Assembly: GCA_034401795.1 (NCBI GenBank)
Contig: CM067360.1
Location: 53,555,768-53,619,767 of the forward strand
Length of the DNA stretch: 64,000 bases
Reading direction: 5' to 3'
DNA from: Chaetoderma sp. LZ-2023a
Taxonomy: Eukaryota; Mollusca; Caudofoveata; Chaetodermatida; Chaetodermatidae
Position numbers and translations under genes: made by a program. This document shows positions 34,796-46,566 of this stretch, one piece after another. Position 1 is the stretch's first letter, and each line of letters starts with the position of its first letter. The notes under the pieces are model-generated. The model saw only the letters and a program-made list of their open reading frames with translations. It did not search any database and was not told the DNA's origin.

Positions 34796-37574
34796 ATAGC
34801 AATTTCGTGATCTATGGACTTACAAGATTTGATTTGGTGACCTAAAAATATAAGTCTATACAATGATTTTACCTAGACAATTATAAATGTGCTAGAAAAA
34901 ACTACAATAAGAGCAAACGAAAATACGAGACATAGAGACAGGTAGATGAACCTTTAAACATGGGTCTCCTGCAGGTACCACACAGACTCGTAGGTCCCCA
35001 GAGCTATCCCCGCAAGGGAGGCCCCCGCACACGAGACTTAGCGATTTAACTTAATATAAGTTGTAATACCTCTAAGCTGAGAGGAAGAAGATAATCTCAG
35101 ACGAAAAGTTATGTGCCTCACGCGGGCACTACTCCTAGTGCTAGTTTGGGTGAGGAGTATTATCCTCACGTGGACCGTCATCGCTGAATCCTTGTGAGAG
35201 GCAAGTGCTTCGCGCGAGCCTCCGTCTTGGGAAGGTGTCGCCACTGCTTAAAGTGGGAGAAGAGTAGTAGGCAAAAATGTGCCCATTCTAATATTTCAAC
35301 CAAAAATGCCTGGGAAAGAAAAGACCATACCTAGTGAGATTATGACTATAGCGTTGCGTGCTGTTTTACATGAAGATGGGGTGCGCGATTCCCGATGGAT
35401 TCTCTCATCACCATCTTATGTGATTCTTAGTATGCTGAATTAGTAGTAGCCGCTTTATTTATGCGGGCCTTCTGCTTTGCTTAATTAGCGTTTAGTTGTT
35501 TTCAAAACAAGAACTATTTATGGCCGCAAATGGCTGGTATCTACCTAGCTATTTGATACGGCCGTCACTGAGAACAGATGCCCTAAGACATCAATACTGA
35601 AGACAGCGCTCAAACATGTTACTTAGTAAGATCTCCAAACTGGATAAGAATCCGGACATCCCACTCCGTAACCACATAAAACGTTAAAAGACATAGGTTA
35701 CTTTTCACGAAAGCATTATTAGACCATTGTTCTATCGTTATGCTGGGGGTGAGAGAGACGAATACCCACTGTAAATGTCCTTCCCGCAAGGGCGTGGCAG
35801 ATCTAAATATCATGCCCAGACATTCTGACAGAATTCGGTGGGGGATACCCATCTCACCCGTCACCAGGTCCTATGGATCTAACCGTTTAATCTGTCGTTA
35901 GGTTTATATACAAGTTGCCATGGTGTGCACTGCGGTGCGCGAGGTTTGTTCAGTAAATAAAATAATAATTAATATATGTTTTCGCAGTGCTTTCATACAT
36001 TGGCTAAAGTGCTAACTACTAAGTGTCCAAAGATACAGGGGAAAGTATGTGATACCGCACCCTGGCCATCACCGCTCGGAAACCCCCAACAGTTTCACAG
36101 AGTCGGATCAGCCCATGGTGCGGATGGGAACATCCAAACAATTAAGAAGCCACAAGGCTGAATGGAACATGAAGAGAGACAAAATCTTGGAGTTATGAGT
36201 CTTACCGGAGTTCGGGGCCAGATTATCGCACTGCCGGAAGAGAAGCGTACATTACCGAGTTGTTAATGAAGAAAGTGTCTCTAATCATTTTGAACCTATC
36301 CTATCGAGCTGAATAGAAAAGGTTTAGTCGGTAGCATGCCGGGCTAAACAGAGTTATAGCACGGACAGCGACCTCAGTGAAAAATTGTTGGTGGCGGGAG
36401 AAAGTGCCATATATATAAGTGTTGCTGTATAGTGTTTCCTACGTGCACTGTAGTACTATATTTTCTATAAATAAGCAAAACATGAACGGATGGCCACTGG
36501 CCATATATATACATAATCTAACCAGAACACTCAATACGGTATCAAATGATCAAAGTTATATATCTTAGTACAGGTGAACGGACCTACTCTAGTGCAGTTA
36601 GCAACACATTGTGGAAAATGAGAATAACTATAAACAAATACAGAACATATAACTAGTGGTCCTAAGACCATTACGGTTCCTTTTAGTCATCGGGACCGGT
36701 CTTACGGATATAATAAAATTAACGAAATACATATAGAGAAATAATTAAACTGTGAAGTATAGTTACTTGAATACTCGGTAGTCATTCTTAAGTTAGGCTA
36801 CTGTGTTACTGAAATTGATATGTCGGTCCATAGTTGATGTGCGATGATGCGTTCCCAGGAGGTTGGAAAGTTCCCGCAGGTTGGTTCCTGCCAGCAGTTT
36901 TCTGCAAACAAGATTTCCGCAAGAACACTCATGGCAGGACTACATCACTCAGCGCTGTAAACCTAATAGGATGTCTAACGAGCAGTCAGTAAAAGATACG
37001 ATGGTACTACTGTGGTGAAGAAAGTTCCCGTACACCGATGGCACGGATGGAAGGTGTAAACAACCCGATCACAAGTGGGGATTGTCAGATGCGAATGTAG
37101 ATACAAACAAAGCTTCATGGTGCTGGGTACGTCAGCCAGCTCTGAAGATGCACCGGCAGAGTTTACTTACTGCGGTCGAAAGTCAGAAGAACCTACATGA
37201 TATTAGTGCGGTGACAGTTGAAATACCACTTTTAGGAGTGGCCGGCAGATCCGCCGAGTCATCCATCAAAGAACATCCTGCCTCTACATCTGTAGAATCA
37301 CATATTCAGGCCGTAAAGGCCTCACCGCAAATTTGTTCAGAAGTAGATATTGATATTCGTGAACAATAATCAGAAAGTTCCAAATCACTCCCGTAAGTAG
37401 GGAGTTACAAAATTATTTTAGTGCGGTGGGTTGGGCAACTGCCAGCCACTGGAGAAAAACCTGACACATAGCGAAGTAATACGCATGTTGTTTGTTGCGC
37501 TGATAGTAGCTGGTACAGATCCAACCTGTTCGGCCCCTGGCCAAGGATGCTCTCGATCTCTGGATCGCGTCTCC

Positions 37575-37693
37575 TTTTATACTCCTCGTGACATCACAGG
37601 CGCAGGCTCCAACCAATCATCATTCGAGCAACAGACAATCAGCACGTAGCTAATAATAGCGCAGCCGAATGTTCTGGAACATTCTAGAAGTTC
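37575..37693 (-). promoter_or_regulatory. LTR promoter with heat-shock-element array (inverted segment)
   Basis: On the minus strand: HSE array 37693-37667 (same pentamer cores as 28683-28709, two spacer changes), CCAAT boxes, TGATGTCA (CRE with one change) and TATAAAAG at 37581. Confidence 0.72.
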
Positions 37694-38116
37694 TGCATCC
37701 ACGTGGTTATGATGTCACGGCAATATTTTGAAGATAATCAAGAAGGTTTTTACGTGGATAACTCAGCCATTTCTTAACTGATTTTTAAATGGTTTACTTT
37801 ACAGATTTAAAAAAGCCTGTTGAATTCTAGTCTTGATAAATGCCAGAGTCAACGGGAAAAGACAATCAATAAGGATTACAGGGTACCATCTCGGTACACT
37901 AAAAGCACCATCCTATCAAAAACAGCATCTCGACGCGCGCATGCGCATCATGCGTTTTAACGAACTTAGTCGTTTTCGCAATGCGATCTCTCTCATAGGC
38001 TCTTATACGCCTATGGCTCTACCCAGGGGGCATGTTCAGGGAATGAATCCAGGACGGGCGGCGCGTACCCAGCTTAGCTGGTACAGCCGGTACCCGACCA
38101 GTCGATCCGAACTACA

Positions 38117-38290
38117 CCACCCCCTCCTAGTTTGACATCCGTGGCAAATGATCGCGCATGGCGGATTGACGCACGGACATACGCTAGGCAGGAATTATAA
38201 ACTTCCCGGGTAGGTGCGTGGCCGGAGAGGAGTAGTGACGCAATAGACGCGTATTCCAGAGACAGTGCACATAGAGGTGCCAAGAGGAGG
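38117..38290 (-). other. 3' end of a Gypsy element: polypurine tract and upstream coding end
   Basis: Minus strand reads AACTAGGAGGGGGTGG immediately before the LTR start TGTAGT. A purine tract abutting the LTR is the plus-strand primer site, so this is the 3' end of an internal region. A frame ending near HARSFATDVKLGGGG runs into it, as is common for pol C-termini of Gypsy elements. Confidence 0.7.
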
Positions 38291-38426
38291 GGGGAGGCAT
38301 ACTTTTCGTTTTCAATTTTGATCTGGAAATATTTTTCCAGGCCTTTCTTTTTTTGTTTTGTTTTATTAATATTATGGTGCGTGCTGTAACTTTATTTAGT
38401 AGATTATTCTAAACAATAGCTCACAT

Positions 38427-38475
38427 GGGTGTTCTCTTTAAGTGCGGATAATCATTATCTCCGCAGAGAACACCC
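38427..38475. repeat. 49-nt hairpin
   Basis: GGGTGTTCTCT pairs with AGAGAACACCC (11 bp), enclosing a second stem GCGGA / TCCGC with TAAT-ATTA above it. Only a six-base asymmetry and a one- or two-base bulge interrupt the pairing. Confidence 0.7.
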
Positions 38476-39015
38476 AAGCTCCAACGTACCACAATTTAAG
38501 TTTAAATGTATAATATAATAATAATTAAAAAAAGACAAGGTATACATATATAAACCATGTAATATACCCTCATGAGGTATTTATTGAATTTTGCGCACCC
38601 CGGGTAAATAAAGGGGTACGCAACACGTATCTCTTATTCTTTATTAAAACTATATATTTACGGCCCGTTATTGCGGGTCCGCAATGGGCAGCTCTCACTG
38701 AGACAGGAAGAAAAATAATAAGAAAAATAGAATACATAATAATAATAACTTAAAAGTTAGTTTATCAGGCAGCCCCAGCGTAGCTGAGACTGCATGACAG
38801 GATTATGACATTATTGCACTGCGGGATGTTGTATTTTTTTACGTCGCACACAACGTTCTTACAACATCGGAGTCTGCAGTGCTCGTTTCGTGTGGAACAC
38901 AGCCGGGCACTGAAGTGTGCGACTGTGTCGGATAACAATAGTTATCCTAGGGACGGGATTCAATTGATCTAACATATATAATAAGAAGAAAGGTATTTAA
39001 AAAATAAAGTAATAA

Positions 39016-39986
39016 TTAATACATTTCCACGAATCGCACCATTGATGTTTCTGCTGTATCACAAATGATCACCCCTGCTGTGAAATTTCCCCATTGAGTC
39101 TGGGTCCTGCGACTGACGGTGGTTGGTCGCGGTGGATGCACTGTCATTGCTGAGATGCTTTCACTATTACTGGCACTGTCGGAAATATCTGAAGTGATGG
39201 TGGCGGAAATATGTGCGTCCATTATGTCTCTCACAGTTACTGCCGGTTCTAATATATCCGTCCATAAGGCAGTGGCGGTACTAATGATTGCAAATGTCTT
39301 TGATGCTGTAGTGGTGGTAGTCGTCGTGGTGGCTGCTGTAGCTGTCGTGGTGATGGCAGTGAGCTGTACCATAGGCTGAGGCCGTGATGCGGGAGCGGAT
39401 ACGGAAGGAGACGATATCTTCCGAAACTTAGCATATTTTAACGTTAGGCACGGGCTGAATGTCCTGTGTGAGGGTGATTCATCTCTCTCCCACGAAGGGC
39501 CATTCCGGCGTTGTTCCCTTTCTGATTGCTGGGTCAGAAAGGCGAGGAGGTGGATGCTGAATAACACGGGTTGGAGTTATACTAATCGCCGTAGGCTGCG
39601 ACGGTCCTGGTCCCTCGTCTATGGTCAGTTCTGGCAGAGATGTGACTGCAGATAACTTGGAATGTCTATTTCCTCAGGTGTCATAATCACTACCGAAATC
39701 GGCTGACTGGCTAACACTGTCTTAGACACTACGGTTGCGGATGTAGTGATCATAGCCGGATGGCCAATAACTGATGCGGGTGCTGGCGGACTGGATTTTG
39801 CGGGAGACTTTTGCTTCTTACTCCGTTTCCGGACCGGTGTAGATGAGGTAACCGGCACCGGTGTAATGCTTCATGATGCTGCTGTGGGCAGGATTTCACG
39901 TCTGGCTGCCGGTACGTGGCTTACGGTAGTGGCGGGAAGACGATGATTAACGGGATATCTATTAGTAGTGTTCTTCGTGCGGGCCA
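39016..39986 (-). pseudogene. Pro/Thr-rich ORF, unrecognised, broken
   Basis: Begins MARTKNTTNRYPVNHR at 39986 and continues through Ser/Pro/Lys-rich sequence (RKRSKKQKSPAKSSPPAP) and a Thr/Ala/Ile-rich frame (39567-39016) with a Thr homopolymer. Stops at about 39870 and 39620 and a frame change near 39570 separate the pieces. The composition suits a retroelement gag or an intrinsically disordered protein. It lies about 300 bp downstream of a TATA box on the same strand, with a consensus donor site between, so an expressed ancestral gene is plausible. No family recognised. Confidence 0.35.
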
Positions 39987-40236
39987 TTTTCTCGGTCAGG
40001 AGAACTTCGACCGGGAACCGAGATTCGAAACAGGTGGCTAGAACAGCACGATCCCATTTTGGAACTGGTACCGATTCTTCTCAGACGAATCCAATAATGC
40101 TAAATCTTCAAGGAGTGAAACCTAATGCCCTATCTCTTCATTGTTTTTAACTTTCCAGGCCAAGTATAATAATGAAATAATAATAAAACAGCAGAATTTG
40201 GTTTGCGACACGAAAGAAGCCTAATGCTATCTGTTC

Positions 40237-40316
40237 TTACCTGGTGTCGAGTTTTGACGGGAAGACAAAGTTTCAGAGCGCGCTTTCTCCTTTTATACCA
40301 TTTGGTGACGTCACAG
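40237..40316 (-). promoter_or_regulatory. CRE-TATA promoter and 5' splice site
   Basis: Minus strand: TGACGTCACC about 10 bp upstream of TATAAAAGGAG (near 40295), the arrangement seen in the Gypsy LTRs. About 50 bp downstream is CACCAGGTAAGAAC, a perfect donor consensus (CAG|GTAAGA). Downstream is the MARTK ORF. Confidence 0.5.
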
Positions 40317-42551
40317 GCAGCGGATGACCACACCTAAACGTTTTAACAGGTGATTCGGTCATTCTTATGTGAAAGTTTCCTCTTTTTCCGACCTAGACGT
40401 CCAGGGATTAATTCCTCCCACTTACAGGGAGTACTTTTAATTATAGGAAGAATGGCTCGTTAAACTTGTCTTAATTTGGCGCATTTCACAGCCTCCAATC
40501 AACATAGAAACGTGGTACTACTTTTTCTTGGCGGTGTCTCACCTTTTAATTAGCGTGAGGCGTTTCTCCAGCTTGGATGCTTATAAACTTGCCTGTTTTA
40601 ATTTTAGGCTGGAGCGCTCGGTGGGGTGTGCGGGAGCCAGGTGACGTCAGTGGCAATTACCCGGACTCACCCTCGCGTCTTTGGGCGGCTCTTGTGTGTA
40701 AAGCGTTTGATCCAATTTACTGGAAATAGCAGTAAATGTCACGTGGCTCTAAAAAGCACGTGGTTGATCGGAACCATATATGCTGTTCATGGTGACGGCC
40801 AAAATGCTGTTGCTGAGGTGTAGTCTGTTGCGATGCGAGAGATAGAAATATATATGTTACATCAAGATCCTTATAATGTCCCTTATTTGCGCGAGTTCTT
40901 TAAGATGCGTCTTGGTATGTGTCTGTAATAGGTAGTTCTCAGCCCTTGTTGATTATAGACTGGAACGCAAGGAAGAGAATTTTTGAAATTCTCTCTGTAA
41001 TTATACTGTTAGACTTTTGATGCCACGTTACCGGCCCGTGCGCTAATGATTTGTAGCACGGTAGAGCAGTTGTGTTCTTAATCAAAAATTTAACAGTAAA
41101 GTTGTAAGTAATTTGATGTGTGGTTTAAACAGATCTATTCAGGCAGTAGATCAACGTTACTGATCCCGTCAAGATAGCTGTGTTTTCCGAGCGGGAGGGC
41201 TGGCCAAGCATTCTCCTCAATGGGTAGAACTAGCTCCGTCCTGGCATAGACCAGCCACATTAGTACCATTTAATAATGGTTAAATTACAGTACAACTCGA
41301 AAAGTGTGTGCCACAGTTTTTCCAATTTACAATGCCATCGTTCGGAGATTGTGAATACAGTCAACCGGAGTGTCCGTGTTTCTGACATGTTGGTGATTTG
41401 AATCTGATACGCGTGACTGGTTATCTGTGGACGATACTTGCGCAGTAGTGAAGGTGACGTGTTTATGGCCGTCAGGTGCGGGAGTGGAGAGGGAGTGGCG
41501 GCGTGAATGTCAACTTTATCGAACCCTGAGGGTATTTCACTCTGTAATGGCCGAGCCCGTGGGTGGGACAGAGTTACTCTAGAGTGCAGATGACCTGTCA
41601 GATGCTGTCATAACTTTGATCAATCCATTGTCGAATTCAACTTTTCTGTAGTAAAATCCTACTCGTGACTGACGACAATGCGGGCATCTTGCTCTCTTAA
41701 TAATATTGACTGTTATTACGTGTAGATGAAGTATGTAGTTTAGCTATTTTCGTACGACGTCGGGAAAATGGAAGGGGAAGGAGCATTGGACAAATGTTCC
41801 TCGCGTGATGCATACTGTAGATCGTTGTAGTGCATTCCTTATAGCCGATCAGTTCTCCCGTAACTGGATAAGAGGGTGTGTGCGGGAGATTTGTCGTCTG
41901 TTGTCTGTTGATGATAATGCTCTTGTCGGGATGTCCGGGCTGCTGTATGATGCTAATGTTATAAGCAAAGTGGGCGCATTCCAGTTTTCCACGTTGGTAA
42001 ATGGCAAGTCTGTTGTTATTTGCGGGAGGGTTTGTCTGCGGGAGATATTATTTCTCCCGCAATTTGTGCGGGAGGAATTTGTTGCGGGAATCTTTATGTC
42101 TCTATCGGGAATTAAGTAATACTGGTAGGTGCTACTAAATGTTGTTGTTGCCAATGTTGAATGTTTCTGTTATGCTGAGTATAACCGAACAAGTATGTGA
42201 TGTACGCACAATGATGAATTGACGTATCCAGTCCTGAAGGCAAGTGTGTTCTTGTAGGTGTTGACGTTCTGTCTGTTGTGTGATGTTCTGACTGCTCATG
42301 GGGGAGTATGGTAGGCCAATTGGATGGGGTGGCCTTTGGACAGGGTGTGTGGTCATCTCCCATTACACGACAGTTGGTGTCCTGTCGTAGTTTTTAGACA
42401 CCGGGAAAATTCGAGCTGAGAGTCTGCTGAACAGGCTGCTTCCCTTCCCTCCGCGGGGGGGGGGGGGGGGGGGGGTTTAGTGTTGGTCGGTGCGCTGCGG
42501 AATGCCACCTCCTCTGTTCCAGCAGTCTCTCTCATATCTGAAGATTGACGA

Positions 42552-44294
42552 TCAACAGACGACGAGTGGAGTGTGAAATGGACTGGGCCGGTGATGTCCG
42601 AACTTGGTGTATAGATGAGGGATGCGAATTGGAGTGATGATGGGGGTGGGACTACAGGAGACGGTGTCCCTTTGAGGGAGCGTGGTTTCGCGATTTCGGG
42701 AGTTGGTCGGGTACACCTTGTTGTATGGTTCTGCAGTTCTAGATGCGCCAAATGCTTCATCCAGCCTCTTCACTTCCATGCTATTCACCATATGTTCCAC
42801 CCCACAGGAAGCATGGCTTGGGTCAGCCTCAGCTTCCGCTTGTGGTAACTCTATGATGGTGGGCATAGCATGAAGTGGGTGGGAATGGGAAGAGATCGGA
42901 GGAAATACTTTTCCATCCAGTCCCATGGAGAAAACAAACATGAAATTCTTCAGATACGACTTCCCAGATCGAGTAGACCCACGCTGAGGAGGGAGAGGGC
43001 GAATACGTATCTCGTCATCGTTATCAGCGTTAGCTGCTTGTTCACCCATGTTCTGGCTTGGTAGAACTGGGGCCGAACTGGCACCGCGGTGCTCTGCGCT
43101 AACCGTGGGAATACTAATTTCCATAGAAATATCTGTCTGGGTACCAGTGTCACGAAAAACGCCCAGTCCGAGCTCTGGTGCTGGGTCGTCACCGACACAC
43201 GGTTTAAGTCGATCGAAGTGGATGACTGAGGTCAGGCCATCCGAAGCACGGATACGGTAGGTCACGTCCGACATCTTACCTACTACCACATAGGGGCCTT
43301 TCCACTGATAACTCAGTTTACTTGGCACGTTTGCAGACCGTCGTGAATCGTGTACCCAAACCATTCTTCCTGCTTGATATGGATCCCCATGCACCCTCCG
43401 GTCATGCCATGTCTTTTGCCGCTGGTGTGCAGTGGATAAGGTTTCTCTCACTAACTCATGGGCTTGTTCTATCCTTTGCAGAGAATTTTTCTCTAGTGGT
43501 ATTCAAGGCATGGCCAGATCTAGGGGTAAGGCTAATTCACGGCCTAACATTAACCGAGCAGGGGTGTAACCCATGCTGGAATGTACTGAAGTGCGGTAAG
43601 CCATGAGTACATATGGGAGCCGTAGGTCCCAATCTCTACAATCAAGGCGTGTTTCCTTAGTAAGCATCTCCGCGAGAGTTCTGTTGAATCTTTCTACCAT
43701 CCAGTCACTCCGGGGGTGGTATGGAGTTGTCCTTGTTTTGATGATATGGAACAATTTGCAGAGCTCTGATATGAGCCGGCTCTCAAAATTACTCCCTTGA
43801 TCGGAGTGAAACTCATAAGGCACACCAAAGCGGCAGAACACATTGCTGGCCAAGACCTCCGCTACGGTGGATGCCTCTTGGTCCGGCAGAGCAAATGCTT
43901 CCACCCACTTCGTAAAATAATCTTGTAATACGAGGATGTATTTATTTCCATCATCCGTGGTATTCAAGGGTCCGAGCACGTTGATAGCCACTCGCTCCCA
44001 TGGTGCACCAACAAACTTAATTTGAGATGGTGCGATATGGTGTTGGCCAGCGCGTCTTTGGCATGGGATACATTTGGCAACCCATGCCGTGACACTATCG
44101 TGAATCCCGATCCAGTGGAATCTAAATTTGATATGGGCAACAGTCCTTTCCACGGCCAGATGCCCGGCGTTATCATGTAGTTGTTTCAATATAATTTCAC
44201 GATAACTTTCCGGGACTACCAAACGGTCATTAATATATAGAACGTTATATATTAATTGACATTCTTTGAACCGCTGGTAATAATATTTTGCCAT
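42552..44294 (-). pseudogene. integrase of G3 with C-terminal extension
   Basis: One TGA (near 43493) interrupts an otherwise continuous frame. Zinc domain: HDNAGHLAVERTVAHI and CIPCQ. Catalytic core: the first acidic site reads AINVLGPLN, where the family and G1 have Asp (AIDVLG), so the first DDE residue is Asn; then FHSDQGSNFES (second Asp) and WMVERFNRTL (Glu). The C-terminal domain carries LSYQWKGPYVVVG, the GPY/F-type motif of many Gypsy integrases, and then a long Pro/Ser-rich tail of about 190 residues. Integrates cDNA in the family; here inactive by the D-to-N change and the stop. Confidence 0.85.
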
Positions 44295-44458
44295 GGTGGA
44301 TAGAGGTGTTACCGATTCCTTAGGAGGACGTACCCCCTCATGAATCCATGTGTATATATTTCATGTCTGCACGTCTGTTTGGTGGTGTGCGATTTTCTCC
44401 GGATTCCACTCTGCGCACCTCAATTCGGGGAACTCCGGAGATGGCTGTGTTGACTGTG

Positions 44459-44959
44459 TCACGGTGGCATCCTCTTTGTGTTCAGCTTCCATGCGATTCT
44501 GCTGAGGACGTCGGCATTCCCATGCAATTTGCCGGGATGGTGAACAATGTTAAAGTTATAGGCCTGCAGGGATTCCTGCCATCTCGCTACCTGGCCCTCC
44601 CGATTTTTTAAGTTCCTGAGCCACCGTAGTGAGGCGTGGTCTGTACGGGGTGTAAAAGGGCGCCCATACAGAAAGTGTTTATAATACCTGACGAAATGGA
44701 CCACCGCCAATAGTTCTCACTTGGTGGTTGGGTATCTTCTCTCCATTTTATTCAGAGTACGCGAACCATAACCCAATACCTGCTCTGTTCCATCTTCCAT
44801 GACCTGATATAGAACCGTGCTGATAGCGAAAGCTGATGCGTCAGTGTCTAAGATGAAATCAAGGTTTGGATTAGGGTGAGCAAGAATCAGGGCGGTCGTC
44901 AAGAGTTCCTTCAGCGCCCTGAAGGAGCCTTCACACTCACTCATCCACTCAAATGTTTA
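44459..44959 (-). pseudogene. RNase H domain of G3
   Basis: ILDTDASAFAISTVLYQ (Asp), a TGA near 44715 next to the Glu-bearing strand, HFVRYYKHFLYGRPF, TDHASLRWLRNLKN (Asp) and LHGNADVLSRI (Asp). The stop separates two otherwise contiguous frames. Confidence 0.85.
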
Positions 44960-46143
44960 ATCTTTCTCGGTGATCTTGTAGAGGGGTGAAGCAATCTGAC
45001 TTAAATGTCGGATGTAACGGCGATAGTACTGGCATAGGCATGTGTCTCCGTAACTGAAGAGGGCTGAGGCCACTCTGTTACAGCCTTAGTTTTTGATGGC
45101 TGAGTAGCCACTCCATCACCGGATATGACATGTCCCAGAAACTCAACGCTCTGTCTAAAGAGATGACATTTCTTCGGTTTGAGTTTCAAATTGGTCGTGT
45201 GGAATCTTGATAGCATGGTGACCAAATTTATTACGGTTTGCTCAAATGTGGGTCCGAAGACTATTACGTCATCGATGTAACAGAGACAGATTTCCCATTG
45301 CAGGGTGGTTAATACCTGCTCAATGAGTCGTTCACAAGTTCCGAGAGTGTTGCACAAACCATAGGGCATCTTGCGGAATTGGAAAAGGCCATCCCTACAA
45401 GCGAATGCGGTCTTTTCCATGTCAGCCTCATCCATGGCTACTTGCCAGTAACCGCTATCCAAGTCAAGGGTACATAACCACTTGGCTCCGGACAAGGAAT
45501 CTAAGGCCTGATCTATCCACTAAGATCATTAAGGCGGCAGTAGTCAATACAAAACCACAAGGTTCCATCCTTTTTGCCTGCTAGCACTATTGGCCCAGCC
45601 CATGGAGATGCTGAGGGTTCAATAATACCAGTCCGCAAATGTCGTTCACTTGTTGGTGTGCTTCCCCTTCCTTATGAACAGGAAGACATCGTACCGGTTG
45701 TCGTATGGGGCGATTATTGCCTTATCGATGGATTGTCATACGAGATGAGTTTCTCCGAGATCCATGTCTCCGGAGGAAAAACTATCGCGGTATTTATGTA
45801 GTAGTTTCCGAATTTCTCGTTTCTGTGATTGCAGTAATACAACTGTGGCACGTAGATACAAATCATGTAAATGTTCAGGTAAATCATCAGTCGATGGCCG
45901 CAGCATACTCCGGGTTCCAGAGTGATGGGATCTGCGGTACCATTGAACACTCTAAAAGGTATATTTTCCTTATTAGTAGTGTCTACTATTATGCAGGGAC
46001 TTGTGCATTGTGAGGCGATCATATAATCGGGTTCCAGTATGGCAATGTGTGTGTTGCTTCCTAACTGTTGTGCGGTGGCCCATAAGATTTGTTCCTGTCC
46101 CGGCCCAACTGTGGCTGTACTGGATAATATTACAGTGCACGTG
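44960..46143 (-). pseudogene. reverse transcriptase of G3
   Basis: A connecting region (to 45714, with EIIHCKQQDLDIHGR-like and GSNTHIAILEPDYMIASQC blocks) precedes the RT. Fingers around 45600-45500 are frame-shifted. From 45495 one frame carries CTLDLDSGYWQVAMDEAD (motif A), MPYGLCNTLGTCERLIEQV (motif B), CYIDDVIVFG (motif C, both aspartates kept) and FRQSVEFLGHVISGDG (thumb). Breaks near 45060 and 45510. Confidence 0.87.
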
Positions 46144-46566
46144 TCATATAATGCTGATGCCGGTCCACGAGGTATTCGTCGGCCGTGTATGTCGAGGTCC
46201 TGTTGTTTGCAGTGTATGATGGCTTCGCTGGCACAGGAAATCAGAGCCAAGTAGGGCATCGTTATGAATAGAGGCGATGACGACTCGCTGTATGAATTGC
46301 ATCTCCTCTCTTTGGATAACTAAATTGACTACACCGGCTACGGGCACATCAGCTCCCGTAGCCGTCTGGAGGTAAATGTGTGTAGGCTTAAGGGGAGGCT
46401 TTTTATGAGGTGGGATGTTCTCATATAAGGGCTTGTTAAATACCGTGATAAAAGCACCAGTGTCGACGGTGGCACTGGTGGAAACGCCACTAAACAGACA
46501 GGCACATTTGTATATTACTTTGCGGTGTACCTGTGGAAGAGTTTCCAATGATGCTGTCTGCGACAC
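46144..46566 (-). pseudogene. retropepsin-like protease of G3
   Basis: Open frame with KCACLFSGVSTSATVDTGAF (catalytic DTG), then IYLQTATGADVPVAGVVNL and SIHNDALLGSDFL (second conserved element). The most complete protease in the window; the frame is open for 140 codons and the fold elements are in order. It may have been functional until recently, but the flanking frames are broken. Confidence 0.82.

Larger units (their letters stand above)
34552..38116 (-). mobile_element. inverted Gypsy segment (LTR - leader - gag N-terminus)
   Basis: On the minus strand an LTR starts at 38116 (TGTAGT), preceded by a polypurine tract, and is followed by promoter, leader and the gag start (MDRHIGDTHSWDETVVFN, about 34795), ending in gag at 34552. 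It is homologous along its whole length to 28271-31744 on the plus strand (about 93% in the stretch I compared), giving a pair of 3.5-kb inverted arms around a 2.8-kb centre. Because the LTR follows a polypurine tract, it is at once the 3' LTR of the minus-strand element to its right. Confidence 0.85.
38291..42352. other. unassigned 4-kb region between G3 pol and 3' LTR
   Basis: Not homologous to anything else in the window. On the minus strand it holds a promoter-like site (40316-40288), a consensus 5' splice site and a low-complexity ORF (39986-39016), listed separately. A stable hairpin lies at 38427-38475 and a cluster of GCGGGAG motifs at 42020-42090. It is either a separate, truncated LTR element inserted in G3 or an unusually long 3' region of G3 itself. 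I cannot decide from one copy. Confidence 0.45.

Noticed and set aside
37082-37369. 95-codon plus-strand ORF
   Set aside because: Lies antisense in the Gypsy leader and is broken in the homologous leader at 28990-29280.
28271-38116. Retrotransposon autointegration product
   Set aside because: In an autointegrant an LTR end is joined to an internal site. Here the inverted fusion joins gag to protease, and no LTR terminus is at the joint.
28271-38116. One recent palindromic duplication
   Set aside because: The arms differ by several percent, so they are separate copies of one family.
41805-42119. 104-codon plus-strand ORF
   Set aside because: Repeated RE residues come from the GCGGGAG cluster; no family pattern.
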